Of a stretch of 64,000 bases of DNA, positions 43,901 to 51,592 are shown piece by piece (position 1 is the stretch's first letter; each line of letters begins with the position of its first letter). Location of the stretch: assembly GCF_021462225.1 (NCBI RefSeq), contig NC_061796.1:47513891-47577890 (forward strand), written 5' to 3'. The stretch comes from Girardinichthys multiradiatus (lineage: Eukaryota > Chordata > Actinopteri > Cyprinodontiformes > Goodeidae). A model generated the notes under the pieces. The model had not been told where the DNA came from and made no database searches. It saw only the letters and a program-made list of their open reading frames with translations. Made by a program: the position numbers and the translations under genes.

Positions 43901-46626
43901 ATGCAGGCAAAACAAGAGAAGAAAATCCCTGTCTGCTCCTTTCCGCTGCTATCCCTCTAAATGGTTAAAAACAGCTATGGATTCCATTTTTTATGGCAAA
44001 ACCCGGAATCCGTGAGCATAACTATCCCTTTTTGTCCATAAATAGCGCCTCTGGTTCCTGGTTTTTCTGTTTTTTGTTGTTTTGTTTAGTCAAGTTAGCG
44101 TATGTTGGTGGATTGATTTTATTATGAAATTCACCGGAACGCTCTCCTGTCTGGCTTCCTGTTTGGCTGTAAAATTCATAAACTCGATGCAGAAGCCGCT
44201 GCAGCGTCTGGCCAAACTTCTTTCTTGCAGAAACATTTCGTTGAGCCGCGCAACCTCGGTAACCGCACTGCACTGTGGCTGACGTGGGTTTCTTGCAGCG
44301 CCCGCACCACGTCCAGCGTGAGCCCGGTGTCTGGCTATGCTCTACCATCTGATGAAAGCTGACTTTCTTCTCCTGACTCTGCTGTGTCTCTCTCTGATAG
44401 TGACTGAAATATATCTAAAGAAACATCAGATTCTCTGCTTCTGTCTGTGTTGCTGCCATAGGAGCAGCAGTCAGTTTACATGCAGGGGTTCCCCTTCTAC
44501 GTCATAAAAGAGTGCAACACAATCATGCTGTCCAGGTTCACTCTCAGTTATAACTCCTGCCATCATGTCAGCTTCTACAGGTGGCAGGATTTTAAGATAC
44601 TTTTATTTCCAACAGATTCAAAAAATCACTTGTTGGTGAGATGAAAGTGTGGACAGAACCAATCAGATCAGCATTTTCCTTACCTTCAGATCCAGATCCT
44701 GTTTAACCTCAGGATCTCTGGATGGTGCAGGATAAGGATGAGTCGGCAAATTAATGTCAGTACCCTAAAAAGAGACCTGAGGGCAGATTGGAACAAAAAC
44801 TAGATCGAACTGAATAACACTGCAGGATCCTGGATGAGGAAACATTTCACACCCAGAGAAAAAGTTCTTCTTACTTTGGGCAGCCTGTAAATAATTAGAA
44901 ACTTTCTTTCAGAATCAGAATCAGAAAAGCTTTATTGCCAAGTACGTTTTTGGACATACAAGGAATTTGTTTTGGCATAGTCGGTGCAATACAGTACAAA
45001 TTAAACAGTACAAACATATCTACAATATAATATAAATATAAGTGCACAGTTTTAAGTGAAACCACGTCAGCCACAAAACATTATCTAAGGAAAACCTGCT
45101 GATAAATGGCCTCCACTGATATAGCGCTTTATCAAGTCCTAGAACCCCAAACCGCTTCACACTACAATCAGTCATCCACCTATTCCTACACTGACAGCGG
45201 TAGACGGACAGAAGTGAGGCTGTCATACAGTCAGCACCAGAGGTGGAGCCCACAGCATCACTTTTTATCTGAAAGGCAGACTGTATCAGACAAACAGAAA
45301 AATTCAAATTAAACAGACATTATTGAACAGCTAAAAAGTAAAAACCTCTGGGTCCACATGTGTAGTTTCCTATGGTTCTGCAGTGCTTTCTCTAGCAGAC
45401 CTGATGAGTTAAATTGAACCTCCTGGTCCATTTTCAACAGAACCATTCAGAGCTTAAAACTATTGGGAGCGGATGAGTGTGGGCGTGTCCCTCAGCACTC
45501 TGGGCTCTGATTGGTCAGAGAAGTCCAGCCTAAGATGGAGACACACTGGCTGAAGGAGACAGAAAGACCTACAACTGGATGGAGAAACTGTTCAAATTCA
45601 AAAGGTTCTGAATATTTCACTGGGTCAGAACCATCATCCCACTCTAGGCTGAACATTCTGTATGAAAATCTGAAAAAAATCCTCAAATTTAAACTAATTG
45701 GTGGAAAAACTGGAAAAGGGATCAAAATGATAACTGGGTCAGGTGAAGTCCAGCTTTCTGTGACCCAGTTAAACTTTGAACAATGGTTCTTATGGAAAAA
45801 ACAACTGAAACATGGAGGTCCAAACTGAACTTGATCAATCTCTGCTATTACAACCTGTTAATTGTCTATAAAGTACCGTTGGATGAGACTGTTTCTCATT
45901 TTATAACATAAGAAACTGAACAGGCCCAGTTCTGTTGTAATTCTGTACAGATGGTGGTGCCTGGGAAACAGTATTTTCACTGATGTGGTACTGGTTCTAA
46001 AACGTGTTGGTTCCCACAGGTCTGTTTAGAACGTTCTCACACCTTCTGAGATATTTAGTTCTGAAGGTTCTTCCAGCAACCAATCAGGATGGAGGTGGAG
46101 AAGGAGGAACAGGAAGCAGGGACACCTGAGCTCAGAGACACTTTAACTGGCGGGACGACGGAAAGACAGTGGATAAAAAATGTAAATCTGTCTTCTTCTC
46201 TATCCCTCTATCTGTCTCTCTCTGTGTCTCCGTCTTTCTGTCTCTGTCTTTGTGTCAGAGGGAGAAGAAGCGAGTTTTGTTTCTCTACAACCTGCAGCTC
46301 AACAGACGGATTTCCTCACCTGACAGGAAAACATCCATCAGCCGAGGGCAGAGGAACGGGACGGTGAGCAAGTTGTCCCCTTTCAGTCCCAACCTGCTCC
46401 ATAAATCATCTACAAACAACAACATGAACAATGATGGTTTAGTTGCTCCATTTTCAGTGTGTTTGGTGCTACAGAGATGAAGATGATGAAGAGAAATGTT
46501 GTTAATTTCTTCCCTGCTCTCTGTCTGCAGGTGTTTCAGCGCCTAAGCAGCTGGAGGCATCATCTCTTTCAACGCCGCCAACAGGAAGTGTCAGACTTGG
46601 AGGAGACTCATTATGTCTGTAGTTAG
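24617..46626 (+). CDS. dcst1: dcst1, DC-STAMP domain-containing protein 1 (15 coding exons, span)
   Basis: Fifteen exons on the plus strand join in continuous phase into up to about 659 codons (human DCST1 about 706). Key conserved stretches: [20 protein letters not shown] (N-terminal region), [75 protein letters not shown] and [13 protein letters not shown] followed by [10 protein letters not shown]. Multipass membrane protein; family knowledge places it on sperm, where it works with DCST2 in fertilisation. Exon 1 contains no ATG in frame before 24767, so the true start is uncertain. The protein stops before the C-terminal Cys-rich RING-like segment seen in mammals. Introns hold many transposons and two large arrays. 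Confidence 0.92.
24873..26160. other. dcst1 intron 1
   Basis: AT-rich, with short homopolymer T runs at 25578-25600. No repeat family or ORF recognised. Confidence 0.5.
26161..26235 (+). CDS. dcst1: dcst1 exon 2
   Basis: CTTTAG acceptor and GTGAGG donor; phase 1 to 1. Encodes [20 protein letters not shown], part of the first membrane region. Confidence 0.82.
26319..26447 (+). CDS. dcst1: dcst1 exon 3
   Basis: TTTTAG acceptor and GTGAAA donor; phase 1 to 1. Encodes [20 protein letters not shown] and the hydrophobic [11 protein letters not shown], matching the conserved DCST N-terminal block. Confidence 0.87.
26514..26640. repeat. dispersed repeat, copy A
   Basis: 'gattcactcctcatttct', 'gctgccatgctctcatg' and 'tggtctggatcaatgttctc' are matched in the same order, with divergence, at 59095-59225. 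Family unknown. Confidence 0.6.
26949..27088 (+). CDS. dcst1: dcst1 exon 4
   Basis: GTTACAG acceptor and GTGAGA donor; phase 1 in, 0 out. Encodes [20 protein letters not shown] and [16 protein letters not shown], equivalent to the 'GPVANLRHN...CTVELQ' region of DCST1. Confidence 0.87.
27340..27860 (+). mobile_element. decayed Tc1-like transposase fragment
   Basis: 'gaagattgttcccaagtgga' and 'gctgccaatcttcccaggag' translate to [15 protein letters not shown], the linker after the paired HTH domain of many Tc1 transposases. A DE-like segment (NNVRWTDEN) ends at TAG, and [10 protein letters not shown] follows. Multiple lesions. In dcst1 intron 4. Related fragments lie at 33010-33840 and 51590-51830 in reverse. 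Confidence 0.7.
27893..28078 (+). mobile_element. SINE-like element (tRNA-related head)
   Basis: The head has a B-box-like 'ggatttgactcctggccc' (27959-27976), followed by 'ccatgtcttccccttctctc', 'ctttcctgtcagtttactgt' and 'ggccactagtggcacaaaaaag'. It resembles a fish SINE from memory. In dcst1 intron 4, close behind a Tc1 remnant. Confidence 0.6.
28079..28749. other. rest of dcst1 intron 4
   Basis: AT-rich; no feature recognised. Confidence 0.5.
28750..28921 (+). CDS. dcst1: dcst1 exon 5
   Basis: TTCTCAG acceptor and GTGAGT donor; phase 0 in, 1 out. Encodes a charged extracellular loop, including [16 protein letters not shown] and [13 protein letters not shown], ending TKMQCD. Confidence 0.85.
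29096..29649. mobile_element. hAT-type MITE, 554 bp, exact 8-bp target duplication
   Basis: The ends are inverted (cagtgttgccaggtg and cacctggcaacactg) and flanked by identical GGCTGGAG at 29088-29095 and 29650-29657. TACGATAAT occurs six times, three near each end (29111, 29131, 29189, 29573, 29593, 29615), plus an inverted copy next to the first. No transposase. In dcst1 intron 5. Confidence 0.93.
29864..30757 (+). pseudogene. LINE ORF2 fragment: endonuclease C-terminus and linker
   Basis: Two adjoining plus-strand frames (29864-30145 and 30167-30757). The first holds VGDFNIH (catalytic Asp/Asn region of AP-like endonuclease). The second holds [20 protein letters not shown] (partly before its first ATG) and [13 protein letters not shown] at 30142 interrupts the joined frame. 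Confidence 0.8.
30972..32302 (+). pseudogene. LINE reverse transcriptase remnant
   Basis: 30972-31283 encodes the fingers ([20 protein letters not shown], then SISNLP). 31300-31540 has broken frames but shows [15 protein letters not shown] and [10 protein letters not shown]. 31541-32302 has YADD and thumb motifs. The C-terminal [20 protein letters not shown] matches L2 types. Confidence 0.85.
32753..32896 (+). CDS. dcst1: dcst1 exon 6
   Basis: GCTAAG acceptor and GTGAGT donor; phase 1 to 1. Encodes [20 protein letters not shown] and [19 protein letters not shown], with the Cys pattern of the DCST1 extracellular loop. Confidence 0.9.
33010..33840 (-). mobile_element. decayed Tc1-like element
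   Basis: The reverse complement holds the fish Tc1 phrase around 'tttggtctcatctgtccaga' and 'ggacattctaccagaagtct' (33411-33450). It also has 'accacctttttttacagttg', which encodes the degraded TVKKGGG/KHGGG motif on the minus strand. No intact ORF. In dcst1 intron 6. Confidence 0.65.
33950..34071 (+). CDS. dcst1: dcst1 exon 7
   Basis: CTGTCAG acceptor and GTCAGA donor; phase 1 in, 0 out. Encodes [20 protein letters not shown], one of the best matches to mammalian DCST1. Confidence 0.92.
34168..34325 (+). CDS. dcst1: dcst1 exon 8
   Basis: TTGCAG acceptor; donor CCA|GTAAGA at 34326; phase 0 in, 2 out. Encodes [20 protein letters not shown] and a membrane segment [15 protein letters not shown]. 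Its last 20 bases plus the donor form the apparent founder unit of the 33-bp array that fills the next intron. Confidence 0.9.
34326..36512. repeat. 33-bp minisatellite, about 66 copies, starting at the dcst1 exon 8 donor
   Basis: The unit is 'ttcatcaccagtttaaccag' plus 'taagattcatacc'. The exon 8/intron 8 junction (34304-34337) reads 'ttcatcaccgtgttcatcca' plus 'gtaagatttacacc', so the array's first unit contains the real 5' splice site and most units carry CCAGTAAGATT. A few read GCAAG, GAAAG or GGAAG. A second exon-like unit (gtgttcatccagtaagattt) occurs at 34811-34830. No coding potential. Confidence 0.97.
36554..37276. repeat. pyrimidine-rich 21-bp-type array ending at the dcst1 exon 9 acceptor
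   Basis: The basic unit is tcctcctcctcctctttctcg, with 12-, 15- and 24-bp length variants and tccccc/tttttcg substitutions. It is C/T throughout apart from the single G in each TTTCTCG or TTTTTCG and ends CTCCTCAG|G at the exon 9 acceptor. Unit lengths are multiples of three, so open frames run on both strands (acidic Glu/Asp/Lys on minus, Ser/Phe or Pro/Arg on plus); these are artefacts of the repeat. Confidence 0.95.
37277..37376 (+). CDS. dcst1: dcst1 exon 9
   Basis: The acceptor CTCCTCAG lies directly at the end of the pyrimidine array. Donor GTACTT; phase 2 in, 0 out. Encodes [20 protein letters not shown] and [13 protein letters not shown], the DC-STAMP signature. Confidence 0.92.
37459..37554 (+). 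CDS. dcst1: dcst1 exon 10
   Basis: TTTTAG acceptor and GTAAGT donor; phase 0 to 0. Encodes [20 protein letters not shown] followed by [12 protein letters not shown]. Confidence 0.92.
37761..37887 (+). CDS. dcst1: dcst1 exon 11
   Basis: TTGTAG acceptor and GTAAGC donor; phase 0 in, 1 out. Encodes the membrane segment [20 protein letters not shown] and [16 protein letters not shown]. Confidence 0.9.
37893..37975. repeat. (CA)n microsatellite
   Basis: About 40 CA dinucleotides in dcst1 intron 11, starting a few bases after the donor of exon 11. Confidence 0.97.
38157..38652 (+). mobile_element. older Tc1-like remnant, left part (interrupted)
   Basis: A degenerate Tc1 transposase region ('cttctggagaagggtttgat', 'ggacagatgagacaaaggtt', 'caccaagcatggtgctgtgg'). 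It breaks off at TA 38653 and appears to resume at 41456, making it the host of two later insertions. Confidence 0.65.
38653..39926 (+). mobile_element. intact Tc1/mariner transposon, DD36E type
   Basis: About 1274 bp. Inverted ends share 'acaatgaaactgaaacacct' (38663-38682, and the reverse complement near 39897-39916) and the element is flanked by TA (38653-38654 and 39925-39926). It contains one uninterrupted transposase ORF. In dcst1 intron 11, same strand as dcst1. The spacing of the catalytic residues fits the DD36E (Incomer-type) group rather than classical DD34E Tc1. Confidence 0.88.
38841..39872 (+). CDS. Tc1/mariner transposase, intact (343 aa, DD36E)
   Basis: Catalyses cut-and-paste transposition at TA sites. 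The N-terminal HTH ([20 protein letters not shown] and [12 protein letters not shown]) is followed by a basic [11 protein letters not shown] motif, a second HTH (residues about 65-110), then the DDE core. First Asp is in LFSDESTF and second Asp in YQDDNAPIH; Glu is in LNNIEPLW, with 36 residues between the second Asp and the Glu. It also has [13 protein letters not shown]. Full length for the family, no stop or frameshift. Start ATG 38841 lies about 190 bp inside the left end. Whether it is expressed or active cannot be seen. Confidence 0.9.
   Translation: MGDIPEFKRGQIVGARLAGASVTKTASLCDVSRATVSRVMSAYHQEGRTTSNRINCGRKRKLSERDVRVLTRIVSKKHKTTAAQIMAELNVHLNSPVSTRTVRQELHRVNIHGRAAIAKPLVTHANAKHRFQWCKERKSWAMDNVKHVLFSDESTFTVFPTSGTVTVWRSPKEAYHPDCCMPRVKHGGGSVMVWAAILWHSIGPILVLDGRVTAKDYRTILEDHVHPMVQTLYPEGGAVYQDDNAPIHTARLVKDWFDEYESEVEHLPWPAQSPDLNNIEPLWGVLEERVRKRFPPPVSRSDLTTILQEEWLKIPLTTVQDLYMSFPRRIDAVLAAKGGPTSY
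39925..41455 (-). mobile_element. long-TIR Tc1-like transposon, copy 1 (83-bp internal deletion)
   Basis: About 205-bp terminal inverted repeats starting 'caggtccttctcaaaatatt'. TA at 39925-39926 and 41454-41455, the first shared with the DD36E element. 1531 bp against 1614 for copy 2; the 83-bp difference equals one deletion in the transposase gene near 41030. Confidence 0.9.
40204..41125 (-). pseudogene. DD34E Tc1 transposase, frameshifted by an 83-bp deletion
   Basis: Minus strand. Start ATG at 41125 ([20 protein letters not shown]). After the first HTH, 83 bp present in copy 2 are missing, shifting the frame. From 40998 to 40204 the frame is open for 264 codons ([25 protein letters not shown]; 34 residues from second Asp to Glu). 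SPDLYPIE differs from SPDLNPIE of copy 2. Confidence 0.88.
41456..41610 (+). mobile_element. older Tc1-like remnant, right part
   Basis: 'tgtcaggaaccctccagttt', 'actccaccaactctgcccag' and 'gccagaagcttgttgatgga' continue the degenerate Tc1 transposase broken off at 38652. Confidence 0.6.
41697..41813 (+). CDS. dcst1: dcst1 exon 12
   Basis: CTGCAG acceptor and GTGAGT donor; phase 1 to 1. Encodes [20 protein letters not shown], strongly matching the conserved VGGDSMLARLLR block. Confidence 0.92.
41814..43114. other. dcst1 intron 12
   Basis: AT-rich; no repeat family or ORF recognised. Confidence 0.5.
43115..43257 (+). CDS. dcst1: dcst1 exon 13
   Basis: CCTCAG acceptor and GTACAA donor; phase 1 in, 0 out. 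Encodes the last membrane helix ([19 protein letters not shown]) and [14 protein letters not shown]. Confidence 0.92.
43656..44331. mobile_element. MITE-like element with GC-rich inverted ends
   Basis: The left end 'gccgggttcacactgaacgc' and the inverted right end 'caccgggctcacgctggacg' match as imperfect terminal repeats. GC-rich ends surround an AT-richer core. A 108-codon minus frame (44348-44022) has no recognised domain. Superfamily uncertain (Harbinger- or hAT-like). In dcst1 intron 13. Confidence 0.6.
44921..45065. repeat. common fish interspersed repeat fragment
   Basis: 'cagaatcagaatcagaaaag' then 'ctttattgccaagtacgttt', 'acatacaaggaatttgtttt' and 'acagtacaaattaaacagta' resemble a widespread fish LINE/SINE 3' region, from memory. 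A second short repeat-like stretch (gcgctttatcaagtcctaga) follows at about 45123. Confidence 0.5.
45311..46258. other. distal part of dcst1 intron 13
   Basis: No feature recognised apart from the pyrimidine-rich tract (tctctctgtgtctccgtctt) leading to the exon 14 acceptor. Confidence 0.45.
46259..46363 (+). CDS. dcst1: dcst1 exon 14
   Basis: GTGTCAG acceptor and GTGAGC donor; phase 0 to 0. Encodes [17 protein letters not shown] and a basic Ser/Arg-rich tail. Confidence 0.88.
46531..46626 (+). CDS. dcst1: dcst1 exon 15 (terminal)
   Basis: CTGCAG acceptor; phase 0; 31 codons and TAG. Encodes [20 protein letters not shown] and ends ETHYVCS. The C-x2-C clusters expected of the mammalian DCST1 tail do not follow. 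Confidence 0.8.
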   Translation: MFQRLSSWRHHLFQRRQQEVSDLEETHYVCS

Positions 46627-46830
46627 ACAGAGGAAGGAGGAGAGGAAGACGTGCTACTCTTCTTCAGATAAATGACGACACACTGCAGGAAGATCTCCCA
46701 TCTTCTCTCAGAAACATCGGATGTTTGTTACTCAGCAGTCCAACATCAGAGCGTTTATTGTTGAGTCTAATCAGGTTTTTAAACATTATAATGACCACCT
46801 GAGACACTCTCACTAATGACTATCACACCA

Positions 46831-46836
46831 AATAAA
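46831..46836 (+). terminator. AATAAA polyadenylation signal, likely dcst1
   Basis: First AATAAA about 205 bp after the dcst1 stop codon, on the same strand. Confidence 0.5.
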
Positions 46837-46854
46837 ACACAACCTTCTCCTAAA

Positions 46855-47335
46855 TGGTCTGAGAGATGTTGCGTCCATGTTGGAAACAGGAGGTAAAATG
46901 TGACACCTGTCTTCTGCAGTCTCTAACAGGTTTTCTTCCAGGATATTTAGCTCCATCCATCTTCCCTTCAACTCTGACCTGCCTCTCTGTCCCCAGGATG
47001 ATGCTGCCACCACCATGTTGCACTGTAGGTGTGTTCAGAGTGATGTGCAGTGTTGGTATTCTGGATCACGGAGCATTTTACATGTTGGCTATGAATAATT
47101 TTGTTCGCATGTAAACAGAGAACAAAATGTTTTCTATGTCTTCTCCGTGTCTTTGGTAGGTTTGCCTCAGTATTTCCATTTTTAATTGATGGACTTAACA
47201 GTTCTCTATGAATGCAAACCACGGCTCATCTATCTTCCACTTCACACTTCTGTGTTGTTTTGTGTTGCTGTGTCACATGAAAGCTCAACAAAATACGCTG
47301 ATGTTTGTGGATGTATGAATACTTTGGCACAACGC
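46855..47335. mobile_element. decayed Tc1-like element downstream of dcst1
   Basis: 'aggatgatgctgccaccacc' and 'atgttgcactgtaggtgtgt' (46996-47035) and the terminal-type 'gatgtatgaatactttggca' (47311-47330) mark a degenerate fish Tc1-like copy. No ORF. Confidence 0.55.
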
Positions 47336-47438
47336 CGTGACTCACATTAAGGAACCTTTGAACATCTGTGGAGCTCAACTCAAACTGAGCCACTCATAAA
47401 GGAACAATTCACAACTCTGCAGAGCTGTTCACACCATC

Positions 47439-49052
47439 TACAGGTCCTTCTCAAAACATTAGCATATTGTGATAAAGTTAATTATTTTCCATAATGTAAT
47501 GATGAAAATTTAACATTCATATATTTTAGATTCATTGCACACTAACTGAAATATTTCAGATCTTTTATTGTCTTAATACAGATGATTTTGGCATACAGCT
47601 CATGAAAACCCAAAATTCCTATCTCACAAAATTAGCATATTTCATCCAACCAATAAAAGAAAAGTGTTTTTAATACAAAAAACGTCAACCTTCAAATAAT
47701 CATGTACAGTTATGCACTCAATACTTGGTCGGGAATCCTTTTGCAGAAATGACTGCTTCAATGCGGCGTGGCATGGAGGCAATCAGCCTGTGGCACTGCT
47801 GAGGTCTTATGGAGGCCCAGGATGCTTCGATAGCGGCCTTTAGCTCATCCAGAGTGTTGGGTCTTGAGTCTCTCAACGTTCTCTTCACAATATCCCACAG
47901 ATTCTCTATGGGGTTCAGGTCAGGAGAGTTGGCAGGCCAAGTGAGCACAGTGATACCATGGTCAGTAAACCATTTACCAGTGGTTTTGGCACTGTGAGCA
48001 GGTGCCAGGTCGTGCTGAAAAATGAAATCTTCATCTCCATAAAGCTTTTCAGCAGATGGAAGCATGAAGTGCTCCAAAATCTCCTGATAGCTAGCTGCAT
48101 TGACCCTGCCCTTGATAAAACACAGTGGACCAACACCAGCAGCTGACACGGCACCCCAGACCATCACTGACTGTGGGTACTTGACACTGGACTTCTGGCA
48201 TTTTGTCATTTCCTTCTCCCCAGTCTTCCTCCAGACTCTGGCACCTTAATTTCCGAATGACATGCAGAATTTGCTTTCATCTGAAAAAAGTACTTTGGAC
48301 CACTGAGCAACAGTCCAGTGCTGCTTCTCTGTAGCCCAGGTCAGGCGCTTCTGCCGCTGTTTCTGGTTCAAAAGTGGCTTGACCTGGGGAATGCAGCACC
48401 TGTAGCCCATTTGCTGCACACGCCTGAGCACGGTGGCTCTGGATGTTTCTACTCCAGACTCAGTCCACTGCTTCCGCAGGTCCCCCAAGGTCTGGAATCG
48501 GCCCTTCTCCACAATCTTCCTCAGGGTCCGGTCACCTCTTCTCGTTGTGCAGCGTTTTCTGCCACACTTTTTCCTTCCCACAGACTTCCCACTGAGGTGC
48601 CTTGATACAGCACTCTGGGAACAGCCTATTCGTTCAGAAATTTCTTTCTGTGTCTTACCCTCTTGCTTGAGGGTGTCAATAGTGGCCTTCTGGACAGCAG
48701 TCAGGTCGGCAGTCTTACCCATGATTGGGGTTTTGAGTGATGAACCAGGCTGGGAGTTTTAAAGGCCTCAGGAATCTTTTGCAGGTGTTTAGAGTTAACT
48801 CGTTGATTCAGATGATTAGGTTCATAGCTCGTTTAGAGACCCTTTTAATGCTATGCTAATTTTGTGAGATAGGAATTTTGGGTTTTCATGAGCTGTATGC
48901 CAAAATCATCCGTATTAAGACAATAAAAGACCTGAAATATTTCAGTTAGTGTGCAATGAATCTAAAATATATGAATGTTAAATTTTCATCATGACATTAT
49001 GGAAAATAATGAACTTTATCACAATATGCTAATATTTTGAGAAGGACCTGTA
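47439..49052 (-). mobile_element. long-TIR Tc1-like transposon, copy 2
   Basis: Same element as 39925-41455, same orientation, flanked by TA (47439-47440 and 49051-49052). 1614 bp, lacking the internal deletion. TIRs of about 205 bp. Confidence 0.92.
47718..48722 (-). pseudogene. DD34E Tc1 transposase with a single nonsense mutation
   Basis: Full-length frame of 334 codons from ATG 48722 to 47718, broken only by TAA at 48248-48246 (SFGN*GARVW). Copy 1 has CAA (Gln) there. HTH ([20 protein letters not shown]), GRKKCGRKR basic motif, [17 protein letters not shown] and LNPIENLW are all present. Confidence 0.92.
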
Positions 49053-50215
49053 TGTGCAGCCCTGTGGTTGATCGTGTGATGCGATTACCTCTGCATGTAC
49101 ATCTGAGTTATGTAACCAGCTGATCCACTGCAACACGTGCAGCCCTTGCCTCAATCAGGCCTTAAATCTGATCTGTGCACAACACCAAACTGACTCTGGA
49201 TCAGATTCTTCCTCTGAACCTTCTCTGACCTCACCCACCACTAATCCTCATGAAAGCACTAATTATTCTGCGATAATCCACTCATTGGATTATCGCATCT
49301 TAAATCTGATTTCAAACCTGCAGAAACTAAGCGGTCATTCATTCAGCTTGAAGCCTCAGAGCAGCCATGGCTTACAGCGGCTGGCCACCTTAACGCAGCT
49401 TGTTCACAACATCTCAGGCTGAAAACTCACACGCTTTAATCTGTGATCCATAATCCTTCCTCCTTTTTATCTCAGCAAATTACTGCTAATTTACAGCAGT
49501 AATTTGCTGAGGGAGATGAAAATTATTCAGACATCAGCAACGCAAAAATCCTTCAAAAACAAACATGTAGGTTCAAACACAGCTGTAAATATATCTATAT
49601 CGATATAGATATTATATATAAACAGTTTCTCCCTAAAACTATGAGGTTCAAAGCAGAAAGTCTTTTACATTCAAAGAGAAATTAAGAAAATGTTAAATAA
49701 TTCGGTCAGTTTCTCGTATTTTGGCTAAGAGGAAGTATTATATGTGTTTTAGGTCAAATTGAGTTAATTTTCCATCATTTTCTCCAGAATATAAACATGT
49801 TGAATCGCAGCTCAGAAACCATCAGATCTTAGATCAGAGGTGAAGGAGTTAGATCCTCAGGAAGCGCCTTCTGTCTCCATGGTGACGCCCTCTCCAACAT
49901 GGCCGTTACTGAAGTTCAGACGTTTGTGTTTTACAGAGAGCATTGTGAGTTAAAGTTCTCTGGTGGGTGTGATCCCTTTTTAAAACCTCTACAGCCGTTT
50001 AAATACTGCATCCTGCCGGTTTTTAAAAGTAAAATACATTTAGAAACGTAATATTTCACCTCATTCTAGATTTTTTATTTAATAAAAGAATAAATAAATA
50101 GGATAATAAATGAAATGTTCCTGTTACGTGATGTACACTAATGCTCAAATAAAAAAAAATTCCTACCAGATGGGAATAGGTTTATTGAAAAAGAACTCTG
50201 TAGTAAACCTGGAGA
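49053..50215. other. intergenic, dcst1-adam15, with three inverted repeats
   Basis: No gene. Holds perfect hairpins at 49269-49297 (12-bp arms, 5-nt loop), 49471-49511 (17-bp arms, 7-nt loop) and a 22-nt self-complementary palindrome at 49591-49612. These are described in the findings. Confidence 0.7.
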
Positions 50216-51592
50216 GTAGATCATCCTCCACCAGCCCGTAGATCATCCTCCACCAGCCCGTAGATCATCCTCCACCAGCCCGTAGATCATCCTCCACCAG
50301 CCCCTAGATCATCCTCCACCAGCCCGTAGATCATCCTCCACCAGCCCGTAGATCATCCTCCACCAGCCCGTAGATCATCCTCCACCAGCCCGTAGATCAT
50401 CCTCCACCAGCCCGTAGATCATCCTCCACCAGCCCGTAGATCATCCTCCACCAGCCCATAGATCATCCTCCACCAGCCCGTAGATCATCCTCCACCAGCC
50501 CGTAGATCATCCTCCACCAGCCCGTAGATCATACCCCACCAGCCCGTAGATCATACTCCACCAGCCCGTAGATCATCCTCCACCAGCCCGTAGATCATCC
50601 TCCACCAGCCCGTAGATCATCCTCCACCAGCCCGTAGATCATACCCCACCAGCCCGTAGATCATACTCCACCAGCCCGTAGATCATCCTCCACCAGCCCG
50701 TAGATCATACCCCACCAGCCCGTAGATCATCCTCCACCAGCCCGTAGATCATACCCCACCAGCCCGTAGATCATACTCCACCAGCCCGTAGATCATCCTC
50801 CACCAGCCCGTAGATCATCCTCCACCAACCCGTAGATCATCCTCCACCAGCCCGTAGATCATACCCCACCAGCCCGTAGATCATACTCCACCAGCCCGTA
50901 GATCATCCTCCACCAGCCCGTAGATCATACCCCACCAGCCCGTAGATCATCCTCCACCAGCCCGTAGATCATCCTCCACCAGCCCGTAGATCATCCTCCA
51001 CCAGCCCGTAGATCATCCTCCACCAGCCCGTAGATCATCCTCCACCAGCCCGTAGATCATACCCCACCAGCCCGTAGATCATACTCCACCAGCCCGTAGA
51101 TCATCCTCCACCAGCCCGTAGATCATCCTCCACCAGCCCGTAGATCATCCTCCACCAGCCCGTAGATCATCCTCCACCAGCCCGTAGATCATCCTCCACC
51201 AGCCCGTAGATCATCCTCCACCAGCCCGTAGATCATCCTCCACCAGCCCGTAGATCATCCTCCACCAGCCCGTAGATCATCCTCCACCAGCCCGTAGATC
51301 ATCCTCCACCAGCCCGTAGATCATCCTCCACCAGCCCGTAGATCATCCTCCACCAGCCCGTAGATCATCCTCCACCAGCCCGTAGATCATCCTCCACCAG
51401 CCCGTAGATCATCCTCCACCAGCCCGTAGATCATCCTCCACCAGCCCGTAGATCATCCTCCACCAGCCCGTGGATCATCCTCCACCAGCCCGTAGATCAT
51501 CCTCCACCAGCCCGTAGATCATCCCCCACCAGCCTGTAGATCATCCTCCACCAGCCCGTAGATCATCCTCCACCAGCCCGTAGATCATCCTT
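50216..51592. repeat. 22-bp minisatellite, about 62 copies
   Basis: The unit is tagatcatcctccaccagcc plus cg. Variants atacccc and atactcc in place of atcctcc recur as adjacent pairs in several blocks. Located between dcst1 and adam15, ending about 1 kb before the adam15 start codon. Confidence 0.97.
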
